Below are positions 1-7,216 of a stretch of DNA of 64,000 nt, piece after piece. Position 1 is the stretch's first letter. Each line of letters begins with the position of its first letter. Both the position numbers and the translations under genes were made by a program. The notes beneath the pieces are model-generated. The model saw nothing but the letters and a program-made list of their open reading frames with translations. It was not told the origin of the DNA and ran no database searches. This DNA is from Virgibacillus aidingensis. Lineage in GTDB: Bacteria > Bacillota > Bacilli > Bacillales > Amphibacillaceae. The stretch covers positions 1-64,000 of the forward strand of contig NZ_WIXN01000009.1 of assembly GCF_010994035.1 (NCBI RefSeq), given 5' to 3'.

Positions 1-3
1 CAG

Positions 4-287
4 CCTCGTATATAAGTACTATCCCTGCATCAAAAGCCGCCCTGGAGCTACTATCATCCAGGTTCGAACATCAGGGTGTACAGCCTGCGTGTATGAAGGT
101 CCGCACGTACACTGGGAAACAGTCTTTCTAATGTGGTTAATCCACAAGGGAGATAAGAATTGTCCCAAATGATCCTAAGATCATTATCTAGGAATATCCC
201 AGAGCGTCCAATTTATTGACATGTACTAAAAAGGTTTTTAAGGAATTTATAGGCTGAATGAAGAGCCTAAATATAATATACGAGGGA
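4..287. repeat. Short inverted repeat around the structured RNA
   Basis: CCTCGTATAT at 4-13 is the exact reverse complement of ATATACGAGG at 278-287. The arms enclose the hairpin-rich block and could mark the ends of a roughly 285-bp non-coding element. Ten AT-rich bases can match by chance, so this is weak evidence alone. Confidence 0.25.
30..205 (+). ncRNA. Hairpin-rich RNA, HEARO/IscB omega-RNA-like
   Basis: There is no ORF here, but there is a run of perfect short stems: 41-46 with 57-62 (CCTGGA/TCCAGG), 76-80 plus 88-91 with 104-107 plus 108-112 (GTGTA..CGTG/CACG..TACAC), 133-136 with 142-145 (GTGG/CCAC), 148-150 with 164-166 (GGG/CCC), and 173-177 with 189-193 (TCCTA/TAGGA). The linkers are not AT-rich spacer. 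The order AAGGTC, CGCACG, CTGGGAAACAGTC and AAGGGAGATAA recalls the HEARO RNAs, which act as guide RNAs for the IS200/IS605-related nuclease IscB. That assignment is from memory and unverified. No IscB or TnpB ORF follows within the window, so it would be an orphan or decayed copy. It could also be an unrelated structured RNA. Confidence 0.5.
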
Positions 288-312
288 GTATAGAGTGAAA
301 AACAGAAAGAAA

Positions 313-341
313 GCAGGCATTTTCCGAAAAATGCCTGCTAA
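313..341 (-). terminator. Rho-independent terminator of yqzE
   Basis: An inverted repeat (AGCAGGCATTTT with AAAATGCCTGCT) overlaps the yqzE stop codon. On the minus strand it is followed by a T-rich run. Confidence 0.75.
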
Positions 342-517
342 TCTGTTCTCCTGAACATCATGCGGAATGCAAATGGCAGCACCCCAAGCCATCGATTTGT
401 ATATGATAAATGGCTGTTTTTTTGTTCCTCTTTTCTTCTTTTTCGTTCCTCGGAAGGTAAATCAATATAGCTGACAACCTGTTCTGTCATGAATTTTAAA
501 TAATCGTTGCCTGAAAT
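338..517 (-). CDS. yqzE: YqzE-like small protein, ATT start
   Basis: A 59-residue reading frame with a YqzE-like pattern: an N-terminal SGNDYLKF motif, the segment EQVVSYIDLPSEERKRRKEE, then a C-terminal NRWLGVLPFAFRM. The family is small, found in Bacillales and of unknown function; in B. subtilis it sits beside the comG operon. The ribosome site GAGGTGA lies six bases before ATT at 517-515. The frame has a TGA three codons upstream and no ATG, GTG or TTG before the conserved block, so ATT appears to be the start. Here the gene is divergent from comGA, whereas in B. subtilis it follows comGG. An internal ATG at residue 10 would remove the conserved start of the protein. Confidence 0.75.
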   Translation of the reverse strand: MSGNDYLKFMTEQVVSYIDLPSEERKRRKEEQKNSHLSYTNRWLGVLPFAFRMMFRRTD

Positions 518-788
518 AGCAAATCACCTCATTTCCCTTACTGTTAGCATTGCCCCGTACTGTTTTCGGTATTCGATCTTTTTTAATTATTTTATTAAAA
601 AAGAAGGAATTAACGGAAACATGTCGAATATGGTATATTACAGCCCAAATTGGATAAGGAGAATTTCATGTAGTCCGGGTCAAAAAGGATTGGCTTCACC
701 ACATTCCAATATGGATGTTTATGAAATTCTGAGAAAACAAGAGCATTTTGAAGAAATTTTAATTATATAAAAGGAGGTGAGCAACCAA
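518..788 (+). promoter_or_regulatory. Divergent yqzE/comGA intergenic region
   Basis: This should hold the comG promoter. I looked for the ComK box (two AAAA-N5-TTTT half-sites) and found only imperfect AT-rich blocks, such as those near 733-765. A weak -10-like TATATT lies near 632. A strong ribosome site AAGGAGG at 771-777 serves comGA. An overlapping plus-strand frame at 507-770 has no family features and is not called. Confidence 0.35.
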
Positions 789-1805
789 ATGAGCGCTGCA
801 GCTCAGCTTTCGGACCGGTTAATTAATGAGGCCATCCAAGCGCAAGCCTCGGATATTCACTTTTATCCATTCGAAAATCGGACAGATATTTATTTGCGGA
901 TACATGGAAAAAGAATCCTCCATCAATCCATATTAAGAGAACAATATCAGCTTTTGGTCATCTATTATAAATTTACCTCCGGCATGGATATTGGTGAAAG
1001 CAGAAAACCGCAAAATGGAGTACTTACCCATCAGTTAAATACACATTTATTTTCCCTCCGGTTATCCACTCTTCCTGTTAACCACCATGAAAGCCTGGCA
1101 ATTCGAATTCTTCCACAGGAAAGAAATCTCAGCCTGAACCAGCTCTTTCTATTTCCAAATCAAATAATCAAACTGAAAAAATGGATTTCACACCGGGCGG
1201 GTATTATTTTATTTACCGGACCGACAGGAAGCGGGAAGACAACTACTTTATATGCCCTGTTAGAAGCTATTTTACAGGAAAATTCCTACCAGACCATAAC
1301 ACTTGAAGACCCAATTGAAAAACAAATACAGGATATACTGCAGGTCCAGGTGAATGAAAAAGCGGGAATAACCTACCAAACGGGCTTGAAAGCAGCTTTA
1401 AGACATGATCCGGATATCATTATGGTGGGAGAGATCCGTGATTCCTACACAGCCCAGTTTGCTTTTGACGCATCGTTAACCGGTCATCTTGTGCTCAGCA
1501 CCCTTCATGCTAAAAATACAAAAGGAACTGTTCACCGTCTGCTGGAAATGGGTTTAAAACGTGGGGATTTGGATCAATCATTAATTGCTGTTGCTTCTTT
1601 GCAGCTGCTTCCGCTTTCCGTTTACAAACATCATGGAAGACGCGGTGCAATTTTAGAGCTTTTGGATGGAGAATCATTAACAAAAACCATTAAGGGGGCT
1701 AATACTTTGAAACATCATCATTTAAATTCATTTGAACATTTAAGAAAGAAGGCTTTTGCTTATGGATATATTTCCAAAGAAATTTATCAAAAGGCGAAAG
1801 ATTAA
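789..1805 (+). CDS. comGA: ComGA, competence pilus assembly ATPase
   Basis: A 338-residue type II/IV secretion ATPase (GspE/PilB family) that drives assembly of the competence pseudopilus at the membrane during DNA uptake. Walker A GPTGSGKT is at about residues 144-151, an Asp box around TLEDPIE, and Walker B with DPDIIMVGEIRD at about 207-218, followed by the His box GHLVLSTLHA. It lacks the long N-terminal domain of PilB, as is usual for ComGA. The ATG at 789 is preferred: the GTG at 777 overlaps the AAGGAGG ribosome site. It is the first gene of a tightly packed comG operon and its end overlaps comGB. ComK control is expected from the family but no clear box is visible. Confidence 0.96.
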   Translation: MSAAAQLSDRLINEAIQAQASDIHFYPFENRTDIYLRIHGKRILHQSILREQYQLLVIYYKFTSGMDIGESRKPQNGVLTHQLNTHLFSLRLSTLPVNHHESLAIRILPQERNLSLNQLFLFPNQIIKLKKWISHRAGIILFTGPTGSGKTTTLYALLEAILQENSYQTITLEDPIEKQIQDILQVQVNEKAGITYQTGLKAALRHDPDIIMVGEIRDSYTAQFAFDASLTGHLVLSTLHAKNTKGTVHRLLEMGLKRGDLDQSLIAVASLQLLPLSVYKHHGRRGAILELLDGESLTKTIKGANTLKHHHLNSFEHLRKKAFAYGYISKEIYQKAKD

Positions 1806-2814
1806 CCTTTCCGAAAATTTACAGATTTTATTTCTGCGAAGGATGAGTCGTCTATTAGCTTCAGGCTATCCCCTTCTGGAAGCATTGCAGGTTTTAAAAT
1901 GGGATAAACATCTGGCTCCGCCTGCAGCATCCATTTCCCGGGCATTAAAAAATGGCAACTCTATAGATGCATCATTTCTGCAGGCGAATTTTCATCATAC
2001 CATTGTAGGATATTTATCCTTTGTCAAATCCAACGGGGATTTAGAAGGCAGCATAAAAAAATGCTTGTTCATGTTTGAGAACAGAATTAAATACAGAAAT
2101 AAATTTCTGCAAACTGTCAGATATCCGCTCACTCTCTTATTTATTTTTATTGTGCTGCTTTACGTTATACAATTGTTTGTCCTTCCGTCTTTCGCAGATC
2201 TTTTCCAAACAACCGCACATGCGCCCGCTTCCCTTGTATTTTCCATTTTGATCATCGACCTTCTGTTTAATGCAGGTCTTACTGTTATATTGTCGCTGCT
2301 TATTGGTTTTCTTGGATGGCGGATAATGAAAAACAAATTGAGTATAGAAACACAAATTAAAATAATTCAATCCCTGCCCGTGTATAGAAAAATGGTGAAG
2401 CTGCAAACCTCCTTTCACTTTTCAACGCATTTCAGCACTTTGCTTAAAACAGGCATGCCCTATAAGGATATACTCGATCATATGTCTGAACAAAGACAGC
2501 TGCCTGTTCTGTCCCATTATTCAGTATTAATTAAACAAGAATTAATAAAAGGAATTGCAATTGCATCGCTTCTATCCCGGTTCAGCCTGTTGGAAAAACA
2601 GCTGACAGGCATTTTTCAAAATACTCAAAACAGCGAGGCGCTGGCTAAGGATTTAAGTATTTACGCAGAATTACTGACAGAGGAAATAGAAAGAAAAACA
2701 ATGAAAACGATAGCTTATATTCAACCGGTGTTTTTTGCCATATTAGCTGGTTTTATAATGTTTATATATATAACGTTAATGTGGCCAATGTTCCAATTAC
2801 TGCAAACAATATAA
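1762..2814 (+). CDS. comGB: ComGB, pseudopilus inner-membrane platform protein
   Basis: A 350-residue GspF/PilC-type polytopic membrane protein that anchors the ComGA ATPase and the growing pseudopilus. It has two GspF domains, with hydrophobic segments around residues 115-140 and 165-185 and a last one near the C-terminus. The chosen ATG at 1762 has AAGAAGG nine bases upstream and overlaps the end of comGA by 44 bp, implying translational coupling; a TTG six bases earlier is possible. The second GspF copy carries the usual hydrophobic tail (FFAILAGFIMFIYITLMW). Confidence 0.93.
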   Translation: MDIFPKKFIKRRKINLSENLQILFLRRMSRLLASGYPLLEALQVLKWDKHLAPPAASISRALKNGNSIDASFLQANFHHTIVGYLSFVKSNGDLEGSIKKCLFMFENRIKYRNKFLQTVRYPLTLLFIFIVLLYVIQLFVLPSFADLFQTTAHAPASLVFSILIIDLLFNAGLTVILSLLIGFLGWRIMKNKLSIETQIKIIQSLPVYRKMVKLQTSFHFSTHFSTLLKTGMPYKDILDHMSEQRQLPVLSHYSVLIKQELIKGIAIASLLSRFSLLEKQLTGIFQNTQNSEALAKDLSIYAELLTEEIERKTMKTIAYIQPVFFAILAGFIMFIYITLMWPMFQLLQTI

Positions 2815-2828
2815 AAGGAGTACGAACA

Positions 2829-3137
2829 ATGCTGAAAAATAATCAGGGTTTTACACTGATCGAAATGTTAGTTGTGCTTATGGTGATCTCCGTGTTAATT
2901 ATATTAATTGTGCCCAATTTAAATTCCAACAGTGAAAATATAAATGAGAAAGGCTGTGATGCATTAACGGCAGTCGTGCAGGCACAGGTAGATGCGTATT
3001 ATATTGATGAAGGAAGTTACCCCGGGTCTCTGCAAGTATTAGCATCCGCTGGGTATATTAAAAATGAACAAATAGAATGCCCAGATGGAAGACAATTGAT
3101 ATACTCGGGCAGCAGCGGTTCAGTTTCCTCCCCATAA
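2829..3137 (+). CDS. comGC: ComGC, major competence pseudopilin
   Basis: A 102-residue prepilin and main subunit of the competence pseudopilus. The short leader MLKNNQG is followed by the type IV pilin motif FTLIEMLVV, where ComC peptidase should cut after Gly and methylate Phe. A hydrophobic helix follows. Two cysteines (in KGCDAL and IECPDG) fit the disulfide known from ComGC. The ATG at 2829 follows an AAAGGAG ribosome site; an upstream in-frame start at 2781 lies inside comGB and would break the leader. Confidence 0.95.
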   Translation: MLKNNQGFTLIEMLVVLMVISVLIILIVPNLNSNSENINEKGCDALTAVVQAQVDAYYIDEGSYPGSLQVLASAGYIKNEQIECPDGRQLIYSGSSGSVSSP

Positions 3138-3143
3138 CTTCAC

Positions 3144-3566
3144 ATGAACAGACAAAACGGGTTTACCCTCATAGAATTGTTATTAGCACTCAGTATAGTC
3201 ATGATAATGCTGTTAATCGCGGTGCCCTTATCCCTTACTGTTTTGGAATCAGTAGAAGAAAAGCAATTTTTGCAGACACTCGAATTTGATATGCTTTATA
3301 TACAAACTATGACAACTGAAGATGTATCGTTTTCGATTAGATTTGCCGATGATCATTATAGAATTGTCAGAGGGAATCAAGGAGGAACAATAAGAAGAAA
3401 TTATCCTAAAGGAGTCACTATTGATGCTAAGGCAAGCAGTGAAATCACCTTCGAGCACCACGGTTCCATCAAAAATCCAAGAACGATTCAAATCCATACG
3501 AAAGAAGCCTCCTACGATATGATTTTCCCATTTGGAAAAGGAAGATATTACATTGAAAAAGAGTAA
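3144..3566 (+). CDS. comGD: ComGD, minor pseudopilin
   Basis: A 140-residue type IV prepilin-like protein with leader MNRQNG, then FTLIELLLAL and a hydrophobic helix. It is a minor pseudopilin of the DNA-uptake machine. It starts seven bases after comGC with a poor ribosome site, so translation probably depends on coupling. Its 3' end overlaps comGE. Confidence 0.92.
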   Translation: MNRQNGFTLIELLLALSIVMIMLLIAVPLSLTVLESVEEKQFLQTLEFDMLYIQTMTTEDVSFSIRFADDHYRIVRGNQGGTIRRNYPKGVTIDAKASSEITFEHHGSIKNPRTIQIHTKEASYDMIFPFGKGRYYIEKE

Positions 3567-3894
3567 TGGCTTTACGTTTATAGAAACCCTCATTGCTGCC
3601 TCCCTTCTTTTAACTGCAGTAACAACAGTGGTACCGATTATTTCATTGATGCATACAGAACGGGAAGTGTTGAGTGAACGACGCGCAATATCACTGGAAC
3701 TGCACGATGAGTTGCAACAGTTTTTATGGACAGAAGAGGCACCTGTCCCTTCTGATTATTTGAAAATCAATGACAAAAAAGAAGTACGATATACTTTCCA
3801 ATACGAAAACGAATTTGTGAAAGGATGTGCCGAATGGCAAAATGCCAAAAAAATTCATGAATCATTTTGTCTCTACGGGTTGCCGAAAAGGTGA
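3553..3894 (+). CDS. comGE: ComGE, minor pseudopilin
   Basis: A 113-residue prepilin-like protein: a short basic leader KKSNG followed by FTFIETLIAASLLL and a hydrophobic helix. The TTG at 3553 is the best start because AAGGAAG lies eight bases upstream and it gives a normal short leader; another TTG at 3532 would give an acidic leader. It overlaps comGD by 14 bp. The family varies in sequence, so the name rests on operon position as well as the pilin motif. Confidence 0.85.
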   Translation: MKKSNGFTFIETLIAASLLLTAVTTVVPIISLMHTEREVLSERRAISLELHDELQQFLWTEEAPVPSDYLKINDKKEVRYTFQYENEFVKGCAEWQNAKKIHESFCLYGLPKR

Positions 3895-4297
3895 AAAAGG
3901 CTTTACTTTCATCCATTTACTTGCTGCAATTACTATTTTGTCTATTAGCCTCCCTTTTCTTGCTTATTTATTAAATGCCGCGTCCTACAATAATAATTAT
4001 AATGAAATATCGGTCCAGCAATTTTTTCAGTACTTGCGGAATGAAGTAATCCAGGCTGCAGGCTATCAAATTCGCCCCCATCCGACAGCACTTTATTTGG
4101 ATTTGGAAAACGGCAGTACTGCTAAAATTGAACAGTATGGAAATGTCATTCGGCGACAGGTAAGCGGAACAGGTCATGAGGTGTATTTAAGGGACGTTTC
4201 ACAGATAAAATTCCGGGATATTGATTATGGATTTAGTTTAAGCATTACTACATCTGAAGGGGAACAATATGAAAAGTCGTTTGTCTTTTATGAATAA
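3857..4297 (+). CDS. comGF: ComGF, competence pseudopilus protein
   Basis: A 146-residue protein with an N-terminal GEKGFTFIHLLAAITILSI segment, a pilin-like helix in which the usual Glu five residues after the cut is replaced by His. ComGF proteins commonly lack a perfect prepilin signal. The body contains the FFQYLRNEV and VIRRQVSGTGHEVYL segments that suit the family. The start at ATG 3857 is uncertain; 3827 is also open. Both overlap comGE. Confidence 0.85.
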   Translation: MNHFVSTGCRKGEKGFTFIHLLAAITILSISLPFLAYLLNAASYNNNYNEISVQQFFQYLRNEVIQAAGYQIRPHPTALYLDLENGSTAKIEQYGNVIRRQVSGTGHEVYLRDVSQIKFRDIDYGFSLSITTSEGEQYEKSFVFYE

Positions 4298-4643
4298 CGA
4301 GGCCGGATTCTACCTTCCCTACGTTATGTTTATCATTACGATTGTTATTATATTAATAACAGCTAATATCCAAAGCTATAAAAGTGATATTTACATAACG
4401 GACAGGCAAGTGGAGCATATTATTATTGAGTCATTATTTCAATTGGGAAGGGAAAGGGTAAAGAGTGAATTAAATGCACCTGACTTGCCGGAAAAGGTTC
4501 ATTATTTTTTCCATGATGGTACAGTGGAAATAACCATAACTCCGCAAGAGAATTTTTATGAATTGTTTTTCTCCATTGATACAAATAATCATACGAATTA
4601 CAGCTTTAGAAATCTCATGTTAAAAGCAGAAGAGTCACCTTAA
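4269..4643 (+). CDS. comGG: ComGG, competence pseudopilus protein
   Basis: A 124-residue protein at the end of the comG operon. It has one N-terminal hydrophobic helix (GFYLPYVMFIITIVIILI) preceded by NNEAG, a degenerate prepilin signal, and a soluble C-terminal part. The ribosome site GAAGGGGAA is well placed and the gene overlaps comGF by 29 bp. The call rests on operon position and architecture, since ComGG is poorly conserved. Confidence 0.8.
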   Translation: MKSRLSFMNNEAGFYLPYVMFIITIVIILITANIQSYKSDIYITDRQVEHIIIESLFQLGRERVKSELNAPDLPEKVHYFFHDGTVEITITPQENFYELFFSIDTNNHTNYSFRNLMLKAEESP

Positions 4644-4752
4644 TAATTTTGTCAAATAAATGTGTACAATTTCCAACAGTTCACACAGTTTCTCCATAAT
4701 AACCATCATTTTTACTATAATATAAGTAATTACGATTGGAGAGGTGATTGAG

Positions 4753-5451
4753 GTGGAACAGACATTAAAGGTGACCAATGTTTTAAGTGATCCGACCAGA
4801 TATAGTATTTACCAGCACATCATCCAAAATCAGCGTGAAGTCAGTGTAGCGGACATTGCGGGACAATTTGATATTCACCCGAATGTAGCCAGATTGCATT
4901 TATCCAAATTAGAAGATATAAACATGGTTAAATCCTTCTCGAGGAAAAGTGGTAAAGGGGGCAGGCCAAGCCGGCTGTATCGGCTGTCCGACGAAGTCAT
5001 AGAGCTGAATTTTCCCCATCGGGATTATAAAATGCTGGCAACCATTGCAATGGAATCCTTTCTTGAACTGGGGGAACCCGGAAGAAAGGCTTTGTACCGG
5101 ACAGGAAGAGAATATGGTACAAAAGTGATGGAACATTATCAAAAAATGCCTGTCAGCCGGGAACTAACGGTAGAGCAAAAACTGATCATTCTGGAAGATG
5201 CAGGAATGATGCTTGGAATGTATCCAAAATTTGAATATGACAAAGAAAACGAAAGCGTCACCTTTAAGATCAACAATTGCCCCTTCAAAGAAGTAGCATT
5301 AAATAATCATACCATGATCTGCAATATGCATCATTCATTTCTAAATGGAATGCTCGAAGTGTTATTTGCAGATATTGAATTAAAAGAGGAAGAGAATATG
5401 TTTGAAGGCTGTCAAAGCTGTAAATATGTTGCAAAACTTTCTATGGTGTAA
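4753..5451 (+). CDS. ArsR/DeoR-like regulator with Cys cluster
   Basis: A 232-residue DNA-binding regulator. Residues 1-80 form a winged helix (VSVADIAGQF, then HPNVARLHLSKLED; basic wing KSGKGGRPSRLYRL). The C-terminal part carries Cys at about 176, 190, 220 and 223 (C-X13-C-X29-C-X2-C, ending GCQSCKY). This suggests a metal or Fe-S site, as in SufR-like and 4-vinyl-reductase-like sensor domains. The GTG at 4753 has GGAGAGG eight bases upstream. Such genes accompany comG/yqgY in related Bacillaceae, but the target is unknown. A TATAAT at about 4717 may be its -10. Confidence 0.8.
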   Translation: MEQTLKVTNVLSDPTRYSIYQHIIQNQREVSVADIAGQFDIHPNVARLHLSKLEDINMVKSFSRKSGKGGRPSRLYRLSDEVIELNFPHRDYKMLATIAMESFLELGEPGRKALYRTGREYGTKVMEHYQKMPVSRELTVEQKLIILEDAGMMLGMYPKFEYDKENESVTFKINNCPFKEVALNNHTMICNMHHSFLNGMLEVLFADIELKEEENMFEGCQSCKYVAKLSMV

Positions 5452-5460
5452 TAACATTCG

Positions 5461-5489
5461 TTTACAAGTTGAGAATCCTCGTATATAAT
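5461..5489 (+). promoter_or_regulatory. SigA promoter of yqgY
   Basis: TTTACA at 5461-5466 and TATAAT at 5484-5489 are separated by exactly 17 bases, 35 bases before the yqgY start. Confidence 0.8.
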
Positions 5490-5523
5490 AACAATTGAAA
5501 GGTAACCAGAAGGAGGGGTTAGC

Positions 5524-5766
5524 ATGGAGCGTATGTTTCGTGTGCTTGCCTTTTGGACGGGTATATTTACTATCATGTTTTTTGTAGGAGACATGTATAA
5601 AACATCATTATTATTCCTGGTTCAAACGGCATTTTTCCTTACAGTAAGCTACTTAAAATTATCTGAACGCATGTATATGTATTTATTTGGGGCTTATCTG
5701 ACTGTATTTATGGTTGGATTTACATGGTATTCCGAATTTATACTTGTACCTGGTTTCGGACATTAA
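5524..5766 (+). CDS. yqgY: DUF2626 (YqgY-like) small membrane protein
   Basis: An 80-residue protein with about three hydrophobic segments (roughly residues 7-25, 28-45 and 55-70) and a C-terminal WYSEFILVPGFGH that is typical of DUF2626. Function is unknown. AGGAGGGG lies just before the ATG. It has its own promoter and terminator, so it is monocistronic. The name follows B. subtilis synteny next to yqgX. Confidence 0.85.
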   Translation: MERMFRVLAFWTGIFTIMFFVGDMYKTSLLFLVQTAFFLTVSYLKLSERMYMYLFGAYLTVFMVGFTWYSEFILVPGFGH

Positions 5767-5767
5767 T

Positions 5768-5808
5768 CAGCAAAAAACCCTGTCTGCATTTGATGGGGTT
5801 TTTTGCTG
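5768..5808. terminator. Bidirectional terminator between yqgY and yqgX
   Basis: The stem CAGCAAAAAACCC/GGGTTTTTTGCTG has A and T runs on both sides and can end both convergent genes. Confidence 0.85.
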
Positions 5809-5890
5809 TTTTCCGGTGGAGAGGCATTGTGCAATTCCAATTGGCAAATCCTTTTCTACAATTCTTATCCCCTTGCATTTGAAAATCGGT

Positions 5891-6514
5891 TCACACGGAA
5901 AAAAACGGATTACCGGATTTCTCCTCTCCTATGGTTGTTTTGGGCCCATGTCCGGGATATACGGTAAAATTGTCTCCCAGTTTATACAACACATTGCGAA
6001 TGCTTGACTCCAATAACTGCATATCACCGCCGGGTAAATCTGTCCGGCCCACACCCCGGTTAAACAGCACATCCCCGCTTATAACCATTTCTTCACGGTG
6101 GAAAATCAGGCTAATGCTTCCTGGAGAGTGACCCGGTGTATGAACAGTCTCAAAAGTAAAGGAAGCAATTTCCATCTTTCCAGGTTCAAGCAACTGATCA
6201 GGAGACTTCGTGGTAATACCTTGAGCCATAAATCGGGACGAACCATTCAGATTAGCGTCTGTCAGCCAATCTGCTTCATTTTCGTGCAGGTACACATCAA
6301 TCCGGTAATGATTCCTGAGTTCCTCTACCCCTCCTATATGATCAAAATGAGCATGGGTCAATAAAATTGCCGCAGGTTTCAGTTTCACGCTGTCTAAAAA
6401 CCGAATCACTTTCTCTGCCTCGCCGCCCGGGTCTATGATAATTGCATTTGACTCCTCATAAACAATGTAACAATTTGTCCCCAAGGGGCCCAGTGGCATT
6501 GATTTTATATTCAT
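5891..6514 (-). CDS. yqgX: Metallo-beta-lactamase-fold hydrolase YqgX
   Basis: A 207-residue metallo-beta-lactamase-fold protein of the glyoxalase II-like group. Metal ligands are visible in THAHFDHIGG (about residues 53-62), then HTPGHSPGS, the Asp in VISGDVLF, and a final His in YPGHGP. The substrate is not shown by the sequence; glyoxalase II or persulfide-dioxygenase-like thioester or thiol chemistry is possible. AAGGAGG lies eight bases before the ATG. It is convergent with yqgY. Confidence 0.9.
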   Translation of the reverse strand: MNIKSMPLGPLGTNCYIVYEESNAIIIDPGGEAEKVIRFLDSVKLKPAAILLTHAHFDHIGGVEELRNHYRIDVYLHENEADWLTDANLNGSSRFMAQGITTKSPDQLLEPGKMEIASFTFETVHTPGHSPGSISLIFHREEMVISGDVLFNRGVGRTDLPGGDMQLLESSIRNVLYKLGDNFTVYPGHGPKTTIGEEKSGNPFFSV

Positions 6515-6856
6515 TAAAATTCCTCCTTATTCTGCCATCAACATTATTAGTTTTATCATTAAAGGGATGAAGAAAATATAATCATCTTGTTTCAAATGTT
6601 AATTTTTGACCTGATATCTTCATTTATAGTTCTTCTCTGCGATGTATTACTTCCCCGGCTTCACCTGGGTATTTATCTTGATACAAAGTTATACTTACTT
6701 CTTGCCTGCCAACAGAAGAATGGGAATAGGAAATAACTCGACAAACACTGCTGAATACTATAAAATAAGTATTAGAAGTGCTTAGTTACATAATAATATA
6801 AATATCATTCATGTACCAATAATGTAATTTGGGAACAAACAAGGAGGAACATCATC
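6515..6856. other. Intergenic region with yqgW promoter
   Basis: A 342-bp gap between two divergent genes. Apart from the probable yqgW promoter at 6738-6766 and the yqgX ribosome site at its left edge, I see no ORF or structured element. Confidence 0.5.
6738..6766 (+). promoter_or_regulatory. Probable SigA promoter of yqgW
   Basis: TCGACA at 6738-6743 and TAAAAT at 6761-6766 are 17 bases apart. Each is one mismatch from consensus. Confidence 0.5.
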
Positions 6857-7027
6857 ATGCATATCGTTTTAGGAATTCTATTTTTACTTGTTGCAATACT
6901 TGCGGTTGTTTCGGTGATACGTCAGTTGAAATTTAAAAATATGCTGGCATTGGCCTTTTCCGGAATAACAGCTTTAGCATTTGGTTTTTTTGCTATTGCA
7001 ACTATTATAAGCGAAATAGCCGGGTAA
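6857..7027 (+). CDS. yqgW: DUF2759 (YqgW-like) small membrane protein
   Basis: A 56-residue protein beginning MHIVLGILFLLVAILAVV, with two hydrophobic helices joined by the basic turn RQLKFKN. Its size, layout and position beside yqgX fit DUF2759. AAGGAGGA lies nine bases before the ATG, and a strong terminator follows directly, so it is a stand-alone gene. Function unknown. Confidence 0.82.
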   Translation: MHIVLGILFLLVAILAVVSVIRQLKFKNMLALAFSGITALAFGFFAIATIISEIAG

Positions 7028-7032
7028 CGACT

Positions 7033-7068
7033 AAAAGAGCTTACTGCACACTGCAGTAAGCTCTTTTT
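7033..7068 (+). terminator. Terminator of yqgW
   Basis: A 13-bp stem AAAGAGCTTACTG/CAGTAAGCTCTTT with a short loop is followed by T residues. Confidence 0.9.
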
Positions 7069-7174
7069 ATAGCTTAAATAGTGATAGAATTAATAAGCTG
7101 CGGATATGTTGCCGAAGTTTTGCCTGACCAGCGACGCTCGGACTGCGCCTGGTCATGCCCCTTAATAGCAAGAT

Positions 7175-7200
7175 AGAGCCAGCCGTTAACGGCTGGCTCT
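7175..7200 (-). terminator. Perfect 26-bp palindrome after the LTA-synthase-like gene
   Basis: AGAGCCAGCCGTT is followed at once by its exact complement, 17 bases beyond the stop codon of the minus-strand gene. The T run is poor. A second hairpin (TGACCAG/CTGGTCA, about 7122-7155) lies beyond it. Confidence 0.6.
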
Positions 7201-7216
7201 TAATGCTTATCTTCTT

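Noticed and set aside
4-15. CCTCGTATATAA, repeated at 5476-5487
   Set aside because: A 12-base AT-rich match to part of the yqgY promoter; two copies alone are not convincing as a repeat family.
507-770. Plus-strand frame just before comGA
   Set aside because: It overlaps yqzE and its ribosome site, lacks one of its own, and shows no family features; it is probably comG leader sequence.
518-788. ComK box
   Set aside because: No pair of AAAA-N5-TTTT half-sites at standard spacing was found; only AT-rich partial matches.
7122-7156. Hairpin TGACCAG/CTGGTCA as an insertion-sequence end
   Set aside because: It stands alone without transposase or target duplication; it is more likely a structure in the 3' region of the neighbouring genes.
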